A DNA stretch of 64,000 bases. It comes from Agrobacterium tumefaciens. Its GTDB lineage: Bacteria; Pseudomonadota; Alphaproteobacteria; Rhizobiales; Rhizobiaceae. The stretch spans positions 806,001-870,000 of the forward strand of contig NZ_CP115842.1 in the NCBI RefSeq assembly GCF_013318015.2, given 5' to 3'. The translations under genes and the position numbers were made by a program. Shown one piece after another: positions 9,173-18,417 of the stretch. The notes under the pieces are model-generated. The model ran no database searches and was not told the DNA's origin. It saw nothing but the letters and a program-made list of their open reading frames with translations. Within the stretch, counting starts at the first letter, position 1, and each line of letters begins with the position of its first letter.

Positions 9173-9842
9173 GCGGGACGGAATGGCGGGCCTGCGTAAA
9201 TTCTTCGCGGTCGTGCCGGTTCTCATCCTTTCCGTGTTTGTTTTATCCGTCGCCGCACAGGCGTTTTCCGAAACTCGGCGGTTTTCCGATGTCGTCGCCT
9301 TGGCAAGAATTGCCGACGACAAAAGCGGCCTGGCGCACGATCTTCTGGCGAAGACGGTCGATGGGCTGCACCCCGTCGTTGCGGAGAAAATCTGCCGTTC
9401 GGATATCGTCAAGGCCGGGTTACGGCTCGTTCTCGCAGATCTCGATGCAAATGGCCAAGATGCGACGTCGGAGGCCGGTACGGCGCGTCTCGGCTTTGCC
9501 GAAAGCTATATTCGTCACGCGCTCTCCTGTTTGCCTGCAAATGGCGATGTGTGGCTGCGTCTTGCCATGGTTCGTTCGCTGCGTAACGCCTCGCCAATGG
9601 AAATCGCCGTTCTGATGAATTTTTCCCAACTTTACGGGCCTGCAGACGCCAACCTGATACGCGGGCGCTTCGTGATGTGGCAGCAATTTCCAAAAGACAC
9701 ACTGCCTCAGGCCGATGCGGCCCGCAATGCGGACACGGCAGTCGTCTGCGGGAAGGAGGGGGAAATCCTGCGCTGGACCCTGCGGAAGATCTGTCCGCAG
9801 CAGCCGCAGGCCGGCATGAAACGCACCATGCCGCTTCCGTGA
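9165..9842 (+). CDS. Membrane-anchored hypothetical protein of the EPS operon
   Basis: The 225-aa product starts within the last codons of the kinase gene, so it is translationally linked to it. A basic N-terminus and one hydrophobic segment (FFAVVPVLILSVFVLSVAAQ) suggest a signal anchor with most of the protein in the periplasm. The rest is helical with a TPR-like feel around ALSCLPANGDVWLRLAMV. I do not recognise the family. Alternative start ATG 9183 has a GGGACGGA box and would give MAGLRKFF. Position between the co-polymerase and the Wzy/WaaL-like gene suggests an accessory role in polymerisation, which is inference from context only. Confidence 0.75.
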   Translation: MIRRDGMAGLRKFFAVVPVLILSVFVLSVAAQAFSETRRFSDVVALARIADDKSGLAHDLLAKTVDGLHPVVAEKICRSDIVKAGLRLVLADLDANGQDATSEAGTARLGFAESYIRHALSCLPANGDVWLRLAMVRSLRNASPMEIAVLMNFSQLYGPADANLIRGRFVMWQQFPKDTLPQADAARNADTAVVCGKEGEILRWTLRKICPQQPQAGMKRTMPLP

Positions 9843-9911
9843 CATAGCGGCCTGCCTCGTCCTCTACCTTAGACATCGTCGCAGCAACAGTTATTGCAAA
9901 GCCGAAAGCCA

Positions 9912-11435
9912 ATGTCGTCCATCGAAGCCCAATCAGAACCGCTATCCTCATCGCCACCGCGACCGGTTGCGTTTCCAGACTATTTTCGGACGGCCGCCAT
10001 AGTCATCTTCTGGGCTATCTTCCTGCTTGCGCTTCTCAATCGCGGCGCAACTGAAATCGAGAGCCGTATCGTCGTCACCGTTGCAATTTATTTGTTGCTC
10101 GTGCCCGCCATCCTGTTGTTCGGGCAGCCCCGGGCTGGTGCAAGCGTGGCGCTTGTGGCGACCTGCCTTTTGCTGGGGGCACTCATCATCCAGATGTGGC
10201 TGCAATCATCTGTGCCGGGTATTGCTCCACCCAATCCCGCCTGGTCGACCGCCGCCATGTTTGTGCAGTTCGCCCCCGACGCCACGGTTTCGCTCACCCC
10301 GGCGGATGATTGGCTCGGCCTGTTAAGCGCCGCCCTGCCCTTCGGCGCCTTCATGGCCGGCCTCGTCATTTTCGATACCGACGAGCGCGCGGCAAAAGCG
10401 CTGCGATGGTTCGCAATTGCCGGCGGATGGCTGGCACTGTTGTCAATCGTGCAATTTCTGCTTTTTCCAGAAACACTCGGCTTCATTCAGAAGCGCTTCT
10501 ATCTCGGCAGCCTGACCGGCCTTTTCGTCAACCGTAATACCGCCGCCACCTTCTTCGGTCTCATTCTCCTGACCCTCGTCGTGATGCTGCACAAACGGCT
10601 GACAGCTCCAGACTGGGGAATGGTCAGGGCGCTGGTGGCAAATCGCCTGACCGTTCCAGTCGGCCAGAAACGCCTCATCCGCAAGGCCGCCTTCATCGGC
10701 GTGCTCACTGCCTTTTGCTTCATCGCCCTGATGCTGACCGGATCGCGCGCCGGCATCGCATCAAGCTTTGCGGCACTGAGTTTCCTCATTCTTCTGACCG
10801 TCTTCAACTCACCCATCAAAACAGGCCGCAACGCGGCTGCCCTGCGTCGCAAGCGGCGCGGCACGAAGCGCCGCGCGGCGATCGTGCTCGCCATTACGCT
10901 TGGCCTGTTCCTGCTCTTCGCCAATCGCGTGGCGCTTCGCATGGAAACGCGATTGGAAGACGACATGCGCTTCTGCTACATGCCGGGCATCGCGCGTGCC
11001 ATTTCTGACAGCTGGCCTTGGGGAACCGGCCTAGCAAGTTTTACGGAAACCTACGCGCCCTATCATGCGGCGCAATGCGGGGTGGACGCCATCGTCACCC
11101 ACGCCCACAATGTCTATGCCGAGGGACTGCTGACGCTCGGCCTCGCATTTCCATTTTATGCGGCTTTTTTCGTGCTCGTCCAACTCGCCATTTTTATTCG
11201 CGGGGCGCGCAAACGCAAAAACTACCGTTACGCCTCCCATCTCGGGCTTGCCGGGCTGCTGCTCGTCGCATTGCATTCGACACTCGATTTTTCGCTGCAG
11301 ATCCCCGGCTTCGCAATGGCTTACGCCGTATTCCTTGCGCCCGTCGTCACGCTTTGTCTCAACCCCCCAGGGGTTGGACGGGACCGTTCGCGGCGGCGCG
11401 AACCATCTCCAAGCGATCCCGCAATGCCGGCCTAG
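9912..11435 (+). CDS. O-antigen ligase/Wzy-like polysaccharide polymerase
   Basis: About twelve hydrophobic segments and a periplasmic loop of the Wzy_C/O-antigen-ligase type are visible. The characteristic stretch is IARAISDSWPWGTGLASFTETYAPYH, quoted here in parts: a WPWGTG turn, then HAHNVYAEGLLTLGL, the conserved H-N-x-E core of the family. Such proteins join lipid-linked repeat units into polymer or ligate glycans. The ATG at 9912 gives MSSIEAQSEP; a TTG at 9894 is possible. The protein belongs to the operon-like run 5878-12729. A second, more distant homologue is at 16961, so the locus may make two linkages or one of the two may act in ligation. Confidence 0.88.
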   Translation: MSSIEAQSEPLSSSPPRPVAFPDYFRTAAIVIFWAIFLLALLNRGATEIESRIVVTVAIYLLLVPAILLFGQPRAGASVALVATCLLLGALIIQMWLQSSVPGIAPPNPAWSTAAMFVQFAPDATVSLTPADDWLGLLSAALPFGAFMAGLVIFDTDERAAKALRWFAIAGGWLALLSIVQFLLFPETLGFIQKRFYLGSLTGLFVNRNTAATFFGLILLTLVVMLHKRLTAPDWGMVRALVANRLTVPVGQKRLIRKAAFIGVLTAFCFIALMLTGSRAGIASSFAALSFLILLTVFNSPIKTGRNAAALRRKRRGTKRRAAIVLAITLGLFLLFANRVALRMETRLEDDMRFCYMPGIARAISDSWPWGTGLASFTETYAPYHAAQCGVDAIVTHAHNVYAEGLLTLGLAFPFYAAFFVLVQLAIFIRGARKRKNYRYASHLGLAGLLLVALHSTLDFSLQIPGFAMAYAVFLAPVVTLCLNPPGVGRDRSRRREPSPSDPAMPA

Positions 11436-11523
11436 ATCAGTCCGGATGGGCAGCAGCCATCATTTCGCTGATGCGCAATAGTTGTAACGATTACAAACCA
11501 CACAAAGACGCGAGAATTTGGGC

Positions 11524-12729
11524 ATGCGGATATTGCAAATAACGTCGCTGTTTTCTCCGGACCGGGTCGGCGGCGCGGAGATATTCATGGAAGACCTAGC
11601 GCGCGGGCTGGCGGAGAATGGACACACGGTAGCGGTGGCGGCGATCTCACGCAAACAACAGGCCGTGGAGCTGCGGGATGATTTTGCCGTTTACCGCCTC
11701 GGACATACCACGCCGTTTTTTATCGGGGACTGGGAAGAGCAACCCGGATGGAAGCGAAAATACTACAAGATCGCCGTGCAGCTGGATCCGGGTCTCCTGC
11801 GCCGGCTTGCCCGCGTCATCGATGATTTCCGGCCTGATGTCGTCAACACCCATTCGCTGTCGGAGCTGACACCGCTGATCTGGCCGATGATCCGCAAGCG
11901 CGGCATTCCGCTCGTCCATTCCCTGCACGATTTCACCAGCATGTGCACCAACGGCTCCCTGTTTCACGACGGGCACATCTGCGACGGCACCAGCAAAAAA
12001 TGCCGCGCCTTCTCTTACCTGCACCGGCGTTGCCAATGCGCCGTCGACGCTGTCGCCGGTGTCGGCCACGATATTGTCGAGCGCCATGTGCAGGCCGGCT
12101 TTTTCACCCATGTACCGGAAAGCCGCCGCACGGTCATCTGGAATGCCATCGCGCCGCCAGCTTCACAGACACAGCGCATTCCACGCGCGCCTGGGGACCC
12201 GCTTGTTTTCGGCTATCTGGGCCGCATCGAGGCGCCCAAGGGTGCAGATCTCCTGATCGAGTCGCTGCCGCTCCTGCCGCCGAAGGGCTGGCGACTGGTC
12301 ATGGCGGGTCGCGCGCCGGGCGGCATCGAAGCCTACGAGCAAAAAACCGCCAACCTTCCGGTCGAATTTCCCGGCTACGTGGACGCCGATAGTTTCTTCG
12401 CCGGTATAGATTGTCTGATCGTTCCACCACTCTGGCCAGAGGCTTTCGGGCGCACTGTCGCTGAAGCTATTCTACGCGGTGTGCCGGTTCTCGGCGCCAA
12501 TCTCGCCGGTGTCGCCGAACAGATCGGTCGGGACCGGCCGGAACGCCTTTTCACGCCGGGCAGCGCCGCCGAGCTTGCCGCCCGCATGACTAACGCGATG
12601 CGCAACCCCGCCATTCTCGCGGAAACACCGGAAACCAAAGCGCGCATTTCGCAGGGCGTCGCGCCCGAACGGGTAATCGGGGCATACGAAGCTCTCTATT
12701 CGGAGCTGCGCAGCGGCATCAGGGCATGA
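11524..12729 (+). CDS. GT4-family glycosyltransferase
   Basis: The 401-aa product begins MRILQITSLFSPDRVGGAEI, the N-terminal GT-B motif of family 4. The donor-binding domain shows FGYLGRIEAPKGADLLIES, then CLIVPPLWPEAFGRTVAEAI with the E-x7-E type motif, and GVAEQI. It has a cysteine-rich middle (CTNGSLFHDGHICDGTSKKC) similar to the enzyme encoded at 1412, which suggests a duplicated pair. It should add one sugar of the repeat unit on the cytoplasmic face. An upstream in-frame TTG at 11518 is a weaker start. It is convergent with the next glycosyltransferase, 38 bases away. Confidence 0.88.
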   Translation: MRILQITSLFSPDRVGGAEIFMEDLARGLAENGHTVAVAAISRKQQAVELRDDFAVYRLGHTTPFFIGDWEEQPGWKRKYYKIAVQLDPGLLRRLARVIDDFRPDVVNTHSLSELTPLIWPMIRKRGIPLVHSLHDFTSMCTNGSLFHDGHICDGTSKKCRAFSYLHRRCQCAVDAVAGVGHDIVERHVQAGFFTHVPESRRTVIWNAIAPPASQTQRIPRAPGDPLVFGYLGRIEAPKGADLLIESLPLLPPKGWRLVMAGRAPGGIEAYEQKTANLPVEFPGYVDADSFFAGIDCLIVPPLWPEAFGRTVAEAILRGVPVLGANLAGVAEQIGRDRPERLFTPGSAAELAARMTNAMRNPAILAETPETKARISQGVAPERVIGAYEALYSELRSGIRA

Positions 12730-12767
12730 GCCGTAAGATTTCACCCCGGGGACATGACTTCTAGACG

Positions 12768-13862
12768 TCAGGTCTGTTCATGGAAAATCTGCGCATAGCT
12801 TTCCGCCGCCTTCTGCCATGAATACAGCTTGCGGTTTTCATAACCAGCCTGGCGAAGATCGCTTGCCAGATCCGGCTCCCGAAAAAGCCGCTCAAGTGCC
12901 GCGACAAGGCTGTCAGAGTCCGCGGGATCGAAGGTGAGTGCGCCCTTTCCGGCGATCTCCGGCGTTGCGGAACGGTTGGAGCAGACGACCGGACACCCCA
13001 GTTGCTGCGCCTCCAGCACCGGCAGGCAGAACCCTTCATATGTGGAAGGCACGCAAAGGCAGGCGGCGTGGCGGTAAAGGTCTGCCAGTTGATGGTCGTC
13101 TATGCCGGAAAGCCGGATCAGTCGCGCCTTCAGCTCCGGATCATCGAGCACGCTGCCGATTTCCTCGGCATCGTCGCGGCCAACATGCACGACGTGCAAA
13201 TCAGGCCTAACCTTGCCAATCACGGCAAAAGCCTTGCCCAGAAGCGAAAAGTTTTTATTCGACGTCGCGTTTCCGACCGCCAGTATGTAGGGCGCGGCAA
13301 CTGGCGGCGGGCCGTTTAAACTCGCTAGATCGACATTCAGGGTGCTGTCAGAATGGATAGTCAGGCTTTTTCCAGCAGCCGATGGATAAAACTGCGCCAG
13401 ATCCTTTCGCGTCGCTTCCGATACGCAGGTGATCCGGTTCGAACCAGCCATCATCAGTCGAAAGATCAAATCCGTCGTCAACGTCGCCCGCCAGCCGATC
13501 TGTTCGGGGATGGTCTTGAAATAAAGATCGTGAACCAGGGTGACGCGCCGTTTGCCGCCGCTGGGACTTCCGAAGGGATCGGCGTTGAACAGCACATCGA
13601 TGCCGAGCTTGCGGCAAAGTGCCGGCAACGTCATAGCCTGACGCAGCACATCAAACACCATGATACGCGGCCGCGGCGTCTCAATCAGCTGAAGGCGGCT
13701 TTCGCGCAGGTTTTCGGGCAGCTGTGCCCGCGTCCAGGGAGAGCGCAGGATGTAGTCGTCCCGCGTCTGATCCAGCAGCCGCTCCAGCAGGCTGAAGGTC
13801 ACGCGGGCGACGCCGGAAGGTTTGCCGCCATACTGGCTCGGCATGTTTACGAGAATACGCAT
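12768..13862 (-). CDS. GT4-family glycosyltransferase
   Basis: The product (364 aa from the ATG at 13862) begins MRILVNMPSQYGGKPSGVAR. The C-terminal domain has ILAVGNATSNKNFSLLGKAF and CLCVPSTYEGFCLPVLEAQQ, the E-G-F-x-L-P-x-L-E signature of GT4 enzymes, followed by a GCPVVCSNRSATPEIAG stretch. The start is preceded by GGAAGGGTCAGG. An in-frame upstream codon at 13886 would add eight residues without a better ribosome site. It forms a two-gene unit with the glycosyltransferase whose coding region ends at 13918, transcribed away from the SGNH gene. The sugar specificity is unknown; the GT4 mannosyl/glucosyl-type motif is only a general guide. Confidence 0.88.
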   Translation of the reverse strand: MRILVNMPSQYGGKPSGVARVTFSLLERLLDQTRDDYILRSPWTRAQLPENLRESRLQLIETPRPRIMVFDVLRQAMTLPALCRKLGIDVLFNADPFGSPSGGKRRVTLVHDLYFKTIPEQIGWRATLTTDLIFRLMMAGSNRITCVSEATRKDLAQFYPSAAGKSLTIHSDSTLNVDLASLNGPPPVAAPYILAVGNATSNKNFSLLGKAFAVIGKVRPDLHVVHVGRDDAEEIGSVLDDPELKARLIRLSGIDDHQLADLYRHAACLCVPSTYEGFCLPVLEAQQLGCPVVCSNRSATPEIAGKGALTFDPADSDSLVAALERLFREPDLASDLRQAGYENRKLYSWQKAAESYAQIFHEQT

Positions 13863-13917
13863 CCTGACCCTTCCGCTTGCCTGCACTTTCTGCCCGAATT
13901 GATCGCCAAGAGGCCCC

Positions 13918-15066
13918 TCACACTGCTTCCGACAGCAAAGCGGAAACGGACCGGCAGGTCTCCTCCAGCGAAAAACGCCGGCTCACATCCTCGCGGCCCT
14001 GCTGCGCCAGCCTTTCCGCCAGAGCCGGCTGCGACAGGATGCAGCCTAGTGCTGCCGCAAGCGCCGATGCGTCGCCCGGCGGCACCAGAAGACCCGTTTC
14101 GCCGTCCCTAATGATTTCGGTAACCCCACCACCGCGTGTAGCGACAACTGGCCGCCCGCACATCATGGCCTCCACCACCACCCGCCCGAACGGTTCGGCG
14201 ACAACAGAGGTGTGGGCAACGGCATCCATCGATGCCATCAGCTCTGGTACATCCGACCGGAAACCGAGGAAGCGGACACGACCATCCAGACCGAGACGGG
14301 ATGCCTGCTCGCGGATGCGCGTCTCATAGGCGTCCTGCCCGAATAGCGCTCCGCCAACGATGACGGCCTGAACGCCATCCATCGCCGCGATCGCGTCCAG
14401 AAAGACGTGTTGCCCCTTCCATTCGCTCAGCCGGCCGAACAATCCGACAAGCGGTTCAGGACCAAGGCCCAATTCCATACGCAACCGCGTAGCTCTGCCG
14501 GGATCGTGGGCCACAGCCTTTGCGGGGTCGAAGCCGTTATAAACGATGCGGACCTTTTCTGCCTGCCCGCCGGCTTCAACGAAAGCCCGGCCGGTTTCCT
14601 GCGAATTGACGGCCACCAGCCTTGCGAAAAGGCGCGCGAATGCCAGCGAGGCATGGCGATTGGCGGAGCTGAATGCGGGATCGGTGACTATATCGTGCAA
14701 AACCCAGACAAGTGGGCGGCGGCTGAGTTTCGCGGCAAGCGCGCAAACGAACAGCGCCTTCTGCGAATTGGCGCAGATTACGTCGTAATGTCTCGCCTGC
14801 TGGCTCAATTGCCAAGCGACGGCGACAACATCGGCCGCGCCACGCAGCATTGCGCCAAACGGTGAGTCACGGCGGATCGACAGCATTTTTTCGCCAGCGG
14901 ATAACATGACCGGAGGCCTCCCGGCCGCTGCCAGATCATCAGCAGCACCACCGCCACTGAGAAAACAAGCTCGCCAGGAATGCGGTCCGGCCTTGACGAG
15001 GTCCGTCAGAAAAAGCTCGGCGCCACCCTTCTCTCCTGTGTGACTGACAAATAGAGCGGATGTCAT
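13918..15066 (-). CDS. GT4-family glycosyltransferase
   Basis: This 382-aa enzyme begins MTSALFVSHTGEKGGAELFL, a GT-B N-terminus, and has VGLFGRLSEWKGQHVFLDAI and AHTSVVAEPFGRVVVEAMMC (E-P-F-G-R-x3-E) in the donor domain, then GGGVTEII. It is a cytoplasmic retaining glycosyltransferase of family 4, presumably acting on the same repeat unit as its neighbours. It is first in a minus-strand pair with the gene at 12768 and is divergent from the SGNH gene across a 361-base spacer. The start codon has an AGG box nine bases upstream. Confidence 0.88.
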   Translation of the reverse strand: MTSALFVSHTGEKGGAELFLTDLVKAGPHSWRACFLSGGGAADDLAAAGRPPVMLSAGEKMLSIRRDSPFGAMLRGAADVVAVAWQLSQQARHYDVICANSQKALFVCALAAKLSRRPLVWVLHDIVTDPAFSSANRHASLAFARLFARLVAVNSQETGRAFVEAGGQAEKVRIVYNGFDPAKAVAHDPGRATRLRMELGLGPEPLVGLFGRLSEWKGQHVFLDAIAAMDGVQAVIVGGALFGQDAYETRIREQASRLGLDGRVRFLGFRSDVPELMASMDAVAHTSVVAEPFGRVVVEAMMCGRPVVATRGGGVTEIIRDGETGLLVPPGDASALAAALGCILSQPALAERLAQQGREDVSRRFSLEETCRSVSALLSEAV

Positions 15067-15427
15067 GACATCACCTGTGAAGTATCAGAGCACCCAAGTT
15101 GCCATTGCCCTAAATTGCGGGCATGAATGGACAGCCCGTGAAAATGACGAGTGCACTTGCCAACGGCAGGGATATTTTCACCGGCAATTTCAGTATAAGA
15201 ACAACAATGCTTGATTGTGGTTAGAAAAAATAACATTCAAACCTTTATGCGGATAAGAATCCGATATACGTAAATTAAAAGAAAAATATTCTATCTATAT
15301 ATTTTAAAAGAGATCGAAGAAAAATTCGTGACGTATAATTTTACTGCTTTTCGCCGTCCCGTTTCCTGCGTTTTGTCCCCCGGCCTTTCGGCGGAGTTAT
15401 CCTAGGGCCAGACGAGGAGAACGAACG
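15067..15427. other. 361-bp AT-rich divergent intergenic region
   Basis: No gene is visible. The right half (about 15190-15345) is strongly AT-rich and is the likely promoter region for the SGNH gene or for both directions. An inverted repeat with arms GTGAAAAT (15138-15145) and ATTTTCAC (15174-15181) encloses a smaller TGCC/GGCA stem, so this stretch may fold in RNA from the leader of the minus-strand glycosyltransferase. No operator that I can name was found. Confidence 0.4.
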
Positions 15428-15490
15428 ATGACACCGCTCAAACGCAACATATGCATATATACGACCGGAACGGAAGAGGTGCCGGCATGA
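15428..15490 (+). CDS. Possible 20-aa leader peptide coupled to the SGNH gene
   Basis: The ATG at 15428 follows a strong GAGGAGA box and encodes MTPLKRNICIYTTGTEEVPA, then a TGA that overlaps the ATG of the next gene at 15487 (ATGA). The downstream gene has its own GGAAGAGG box inside the leader. The arrangement mirrors that of the 36-codon frame before the flippase at the other end of the locus. Whether the peptide is stable or only a translational control element cannot be told from sequence. Confidence 0.4.
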   Translation: MTPLKRNICIYTTGTEEVPA

Positions 15491-16824
15491 TCGGCGTATC
15501 GCTCGGCATCACCTCCCGAAACATCCCCACCATGGTCCCTTCCCTGAACGCGCTCTCACCCTTGCGCGCGCGTTTGACTGCGGGTCAGAATGCCACGATC
15601 TTCGTGAATGGTGACAGCACCGCCTATGCCGATGCCGGACCATTCCAGCAGTTCGCCATGATGCTTGGCGATCTGCACGACACAAGGGTTGTGCTGCACC
15701 GCTGGGCAGAATGGCAGACAAACGCCCCCACCGGGCCAAAGGCCTATGCGGATTCGGTTACGCTGCGCGCAGGCATGGGGCCAACGCTCACGGTCTATCT
15801 TGCGGCACTGCCCGGCGGCATGGCCGGTTACATGCTCGCGGACCAGCGCGCGGCGGCGTTGAAGATTCCGCGTCCCGACCTGTGCATCACGCATCATGGG
15901 CATAATATGCAGAGTTTCGAGACGCCGGGTGGTATCCTAAGCTCCGGACGAGCCGCCCTGCTCGGACCGCTTGGCATGATCGAATGGCAATGGCCGGGTG
16001 CCCCCCAACTCATCACCACCCAGAACCCCTGGCGCGATAGCACCGGTTACGACAAGGTCTATAATGCGATCCTTGACCTTGCCCGAGCGCACCCGGGCCT
16101 CACGCTGGTGGATACACACGCGTCATTTGTAGCGAGAGGCAAGGACCATGCGCTTTACCGCGACAACGTCCATCCGAACGATGCCGGATCTCAGCTCATC
16201 GCCCGAACCTTGTTCAGTTGTTATCTGGGATCGGCGCCCGATAACGTCTTTCAGACACCTTGTTGGCCAAAACTTCCCGCCGCCAATCTTATCGTCAACG
16301 GCGATTTCACCGATTGGACGGGGTCCGCTCCATCGGGTTGGAGCCTGGCGGCGTCGGGTTCCGCCATAAAAGCCGCAGAAGTCACCTTTTCTCCGGCTTT
16401 CGCTCACAGCCTCGGTTTGCGTGCGAATGGCAACCAGTCGGCCGCACTGGTTCGTTATTTTCGCAATGCGGAGGCCGCCGCGATGATCGGCAAAACCGTT
16501 TCATTTGCAGTGCTTTATAAAAATACCGAGGGACAGCGTGCGCCCTATGTCACACTGGTTTCAAAAAGCGGCGGCGCAGTCCGGACGATCAGTTGCTCCG
16601 CGCTTCAATTTGGTGGTGCGAACGCCCTCGACAATAGCGGCTGGATGTGGGCGACAGCCAACGACATCGCGATCGATCCTGATATCAGCCCCAGCGGATA
16701 TGGTTTCTATGTGAGGATCATGCCGGCATTCGGCATGAGCGCGCCGGTTTCCAACGAACCGCTTTACATACAGCGGGTGATCGCCGTTGAGGGCGCTCTG
16801 CCAAAAGGCAATCTGAGCGACTGA
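15487..16824 (+). CDS. SGNH/GDSL-type hydrolase
   Basis: The protein (445 aa from ATG 15487) has an SGNH-type block I, FVNGDSTAYAD, with candidate nucleophile Ser44, an oxyanion-like HHGHNMQ segment and the block V motif DNVHPND with Asp226 and His229. Together they support an esterase of the SGNH fold, such as a sugar O-acetyl or O-acyl esterase. The C-terminal 170 residues look like a beta-rich carbohydrate-binding module (starting NLIVNGDFTDWTGSAPSGW). I see no signal peptide. An in-frame ATG at 15451 exists, but the GGAAGAGG box seven bases before 15487 and the ATGA overlap favour the later start. It could remove or edit acyl groups placed by the acyltransferase at 4573; this is inference. 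Confidence 0.72.
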   Translation: MIGVSLGITSRNIPTMVPSLNALSPLRARLTAGQNATIFVNGDSTAYADAGPFQQFAMMLGDLHDTRVVLHRWAEWQTNAPTGPKAYADSVTLRAGMGPTLTVYLAALPGGMAGYMLADQRAAALKIPRPDLCITHHGHNMQSFETPGGILSSGRAALLGPLGMIEWQWPGAPQLITTQNPWRDSTGYDKVYNAILDLARAHPGLTLVDTHASFVARGKDHALYRDNVHPNDAGSQLIARTLFSCYLGSAPDNVFQTPCWPKLPAANLIVNGDFTDWTGSAPSGWSLAASGSAIKAAEVTFSPAFAHSLGLRANGNQSAALVRYFRNAEAAAMIGKTVSFAVLYKNTEGQRAPYVTLVSKSGGAVRTISCSALQFGGANALDNSGWMWATANDIAIDPDISPSGYGFYVRIMPAFGMSAPVSNEPLYIQRVIAVEGALPKGNLSD

Positions 16825-16960
16825 AAACCATAGAAAATTGTCTTGCGCGGCAACGTCATCAAGACCACTATTCATCGTCATCACCCTGTCGCCTCATGGT
16901 GATGACGTCCTCTCCCACAGGGCCGCACCAAGGTCCGCCAGTGAAGGATACAGGCCGGGA

Positions 16961-18343
16961 ATGACCAGAAGCACAAATATGGCGGCATCGCATCAATCGC
17001 CGTTGCCGGGTTTCGTTTTGGCGATGCCTCTTTATCCTTCAAAAACCATAAAGGTGCCCGGTCTCTTTCTGGCGATCTTCGTTTTTTCCATTGGCTTTTT
17101 CATTCAATGCAATGTGCTGACCAGCAATCTGGGCCTGCGCTTCCTCAACATCACCGACATGCTTGTCCTGATGACGCTACCCGTTATTGCCCTGCTTTAC
17201 ATTCGCTGTCTGACGCCCTCGATCATCCTGCTTTATCTCGTTCCGCTAACCATTTTTTTTGCACTTTCGGCTGTCTTTGCCGACGAACGTGGCGAAGGTG
17301 AATTTTACACCACCGCGATGGCATATTTTTACGCGGTCTATTTTCTGTTTTTTGCCTATATGCTGTTTAAGGAGAACCTTCTCGAGCTGTTCTGCTGGGG
17401 CATCTTCGCCGGCTTCATCGCGGTGACGATCCTGCTTTTTCTGGACATCGTCATTCACGACCAGCTCGCCTCCCTTGGCCTCTCTTTCATGTTCGATGAA
17501 ACCGCCGTGCTGGCAGCTGCGGCAAAAGGCGAATTGAGCCCGTTGCTTTTGCGTGTCGAAAAAGCGGGTGGCATCTGGCCGGTGGGCAACACAGCCGGAC
17601 CTGCCTTTGCGTTGGCGGGTGCGGCAGTCGCCTATCTTGCCGAAAGGCAAAAACGTCCCGCGCTGTTTGCCGTATTTCTGCTGGTCTATCTGGCGAGCTT
17701 CACACTTACTCTCAACCGGTCCGGAGTATTTGCCGTTCTTGCGATCGGGGTCTATTTCTACATCAGAAATTTTTCCATCAAAATGCTGCTCAGCACCTAT
17801 TTTGGTTTTGCCTTGTCCGCCCTTGTCATCGCAGCGGTTTTGCCATTGGGTGCTTTCGATTTTGCGGAACAGATATTTTCAAAACGGTTTCTCGAGGACA
17901 GCAACAGCAGCAACAATGCGCAGGAGCGCTGGGATACGCTCACTGGCGGCTTTCAGGTGATGCTCCATCATCCTTTCGGCATCGGTTTTACCGCTCGATA
18001 TGAAGAACTGTCGCGAATATCGAGAATCGGAACACCGCATAGTGGCTTTCTCGCCACGGCCTATGCGTCCGGCATAGGATTTGGCCTTCTCAGTGCCTTT
18101 GCGCTTGTTTACGCGATCCTCCGGAAACGAAAAGTCGGTTTCTTCGCCTATTCGGCGATCGCAATCGTTATCGTCTATCAATTTGAAGAGCTGAATTTCA
18201 ATCCCGTTTTCATGGCCTATATGGGGCTCGTACTCGCCTATACTTTCATTGATCTGGATTTCAGGTTCTTTCTGAAAAATACGATGATGCGGATGGCTGG
18301 AATGGCAGAAGAGGACGCTTTGGCGACGGCACGACCGGCGTAA
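16961..18343 (+). CDS. Wzy/O-antigen-ligase-like polysaccharide polymerase
   Basis: The 460-residue integral membrane protein has about eleven hydrophobic segments and a periplasmic loop with RWDTLTGGFQVMLHHPFGIG, then GTPHSGFLATAYASG, which resembles the Wzy_C region (P-F-G-x-G and H-S/N-x5 patterns). It is probably a second polymerase or ligase in this locus. The ATG at 16961 is chosen because the reading frame upstream to 16838 is not protein-like (many Ser/Arg/Pro) and overlaps no ribosome site, while CCGGGA precedes 16961. It follows the SGNH gene by 136 bases. Confidence 0.8.
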   Translation: MTRSTNMAASHQSPLPGFVLAMPLYPSKTIKVPGLFLAIFVFSIGFFIQCNVLTSNLGLRFLNITDMLVLMTLPVIALLYIRCLTPSIILLYLVPLTIFFALSAVFADERGEGEFYTTAMAYFYAVYFLFFAYMLFKENLLELFCWGIFAGFIAVTILLFLDIVIHDQLASLGLSFMFDETAVLAAAAKGELSPLLLRVEKAGGIWPVGNTAGPAFALAGAAVAYLAERQKRPALFAVFLLVYLASFTLTLNRSGVFAVLAIGVYFYIRNFSIKMLLSTYFGFALSALVIAAVLPLGAFDFAEQIFSKRFLEDSNSSNNAQERWDTLTGGFQVMLHHPFGIGFTARYEELSRISRIGTPHSGFLATAYASGIGFGLLSAFALVYAILRKRKVGFFAYSAIAIVIVYQFEELNFNPVFMAYMGLVLAYTFIDLDFRFFLKNTMMRMAGMAEEDALATARPA

Positions 18344-18417
18344 ATTACGGTGAGGTTCTCTCGCTCCAAACCGCACATCCTTGCTGCCAAAGTTTGTTCC
18401 GTTTTCAAGTGGGCGCT

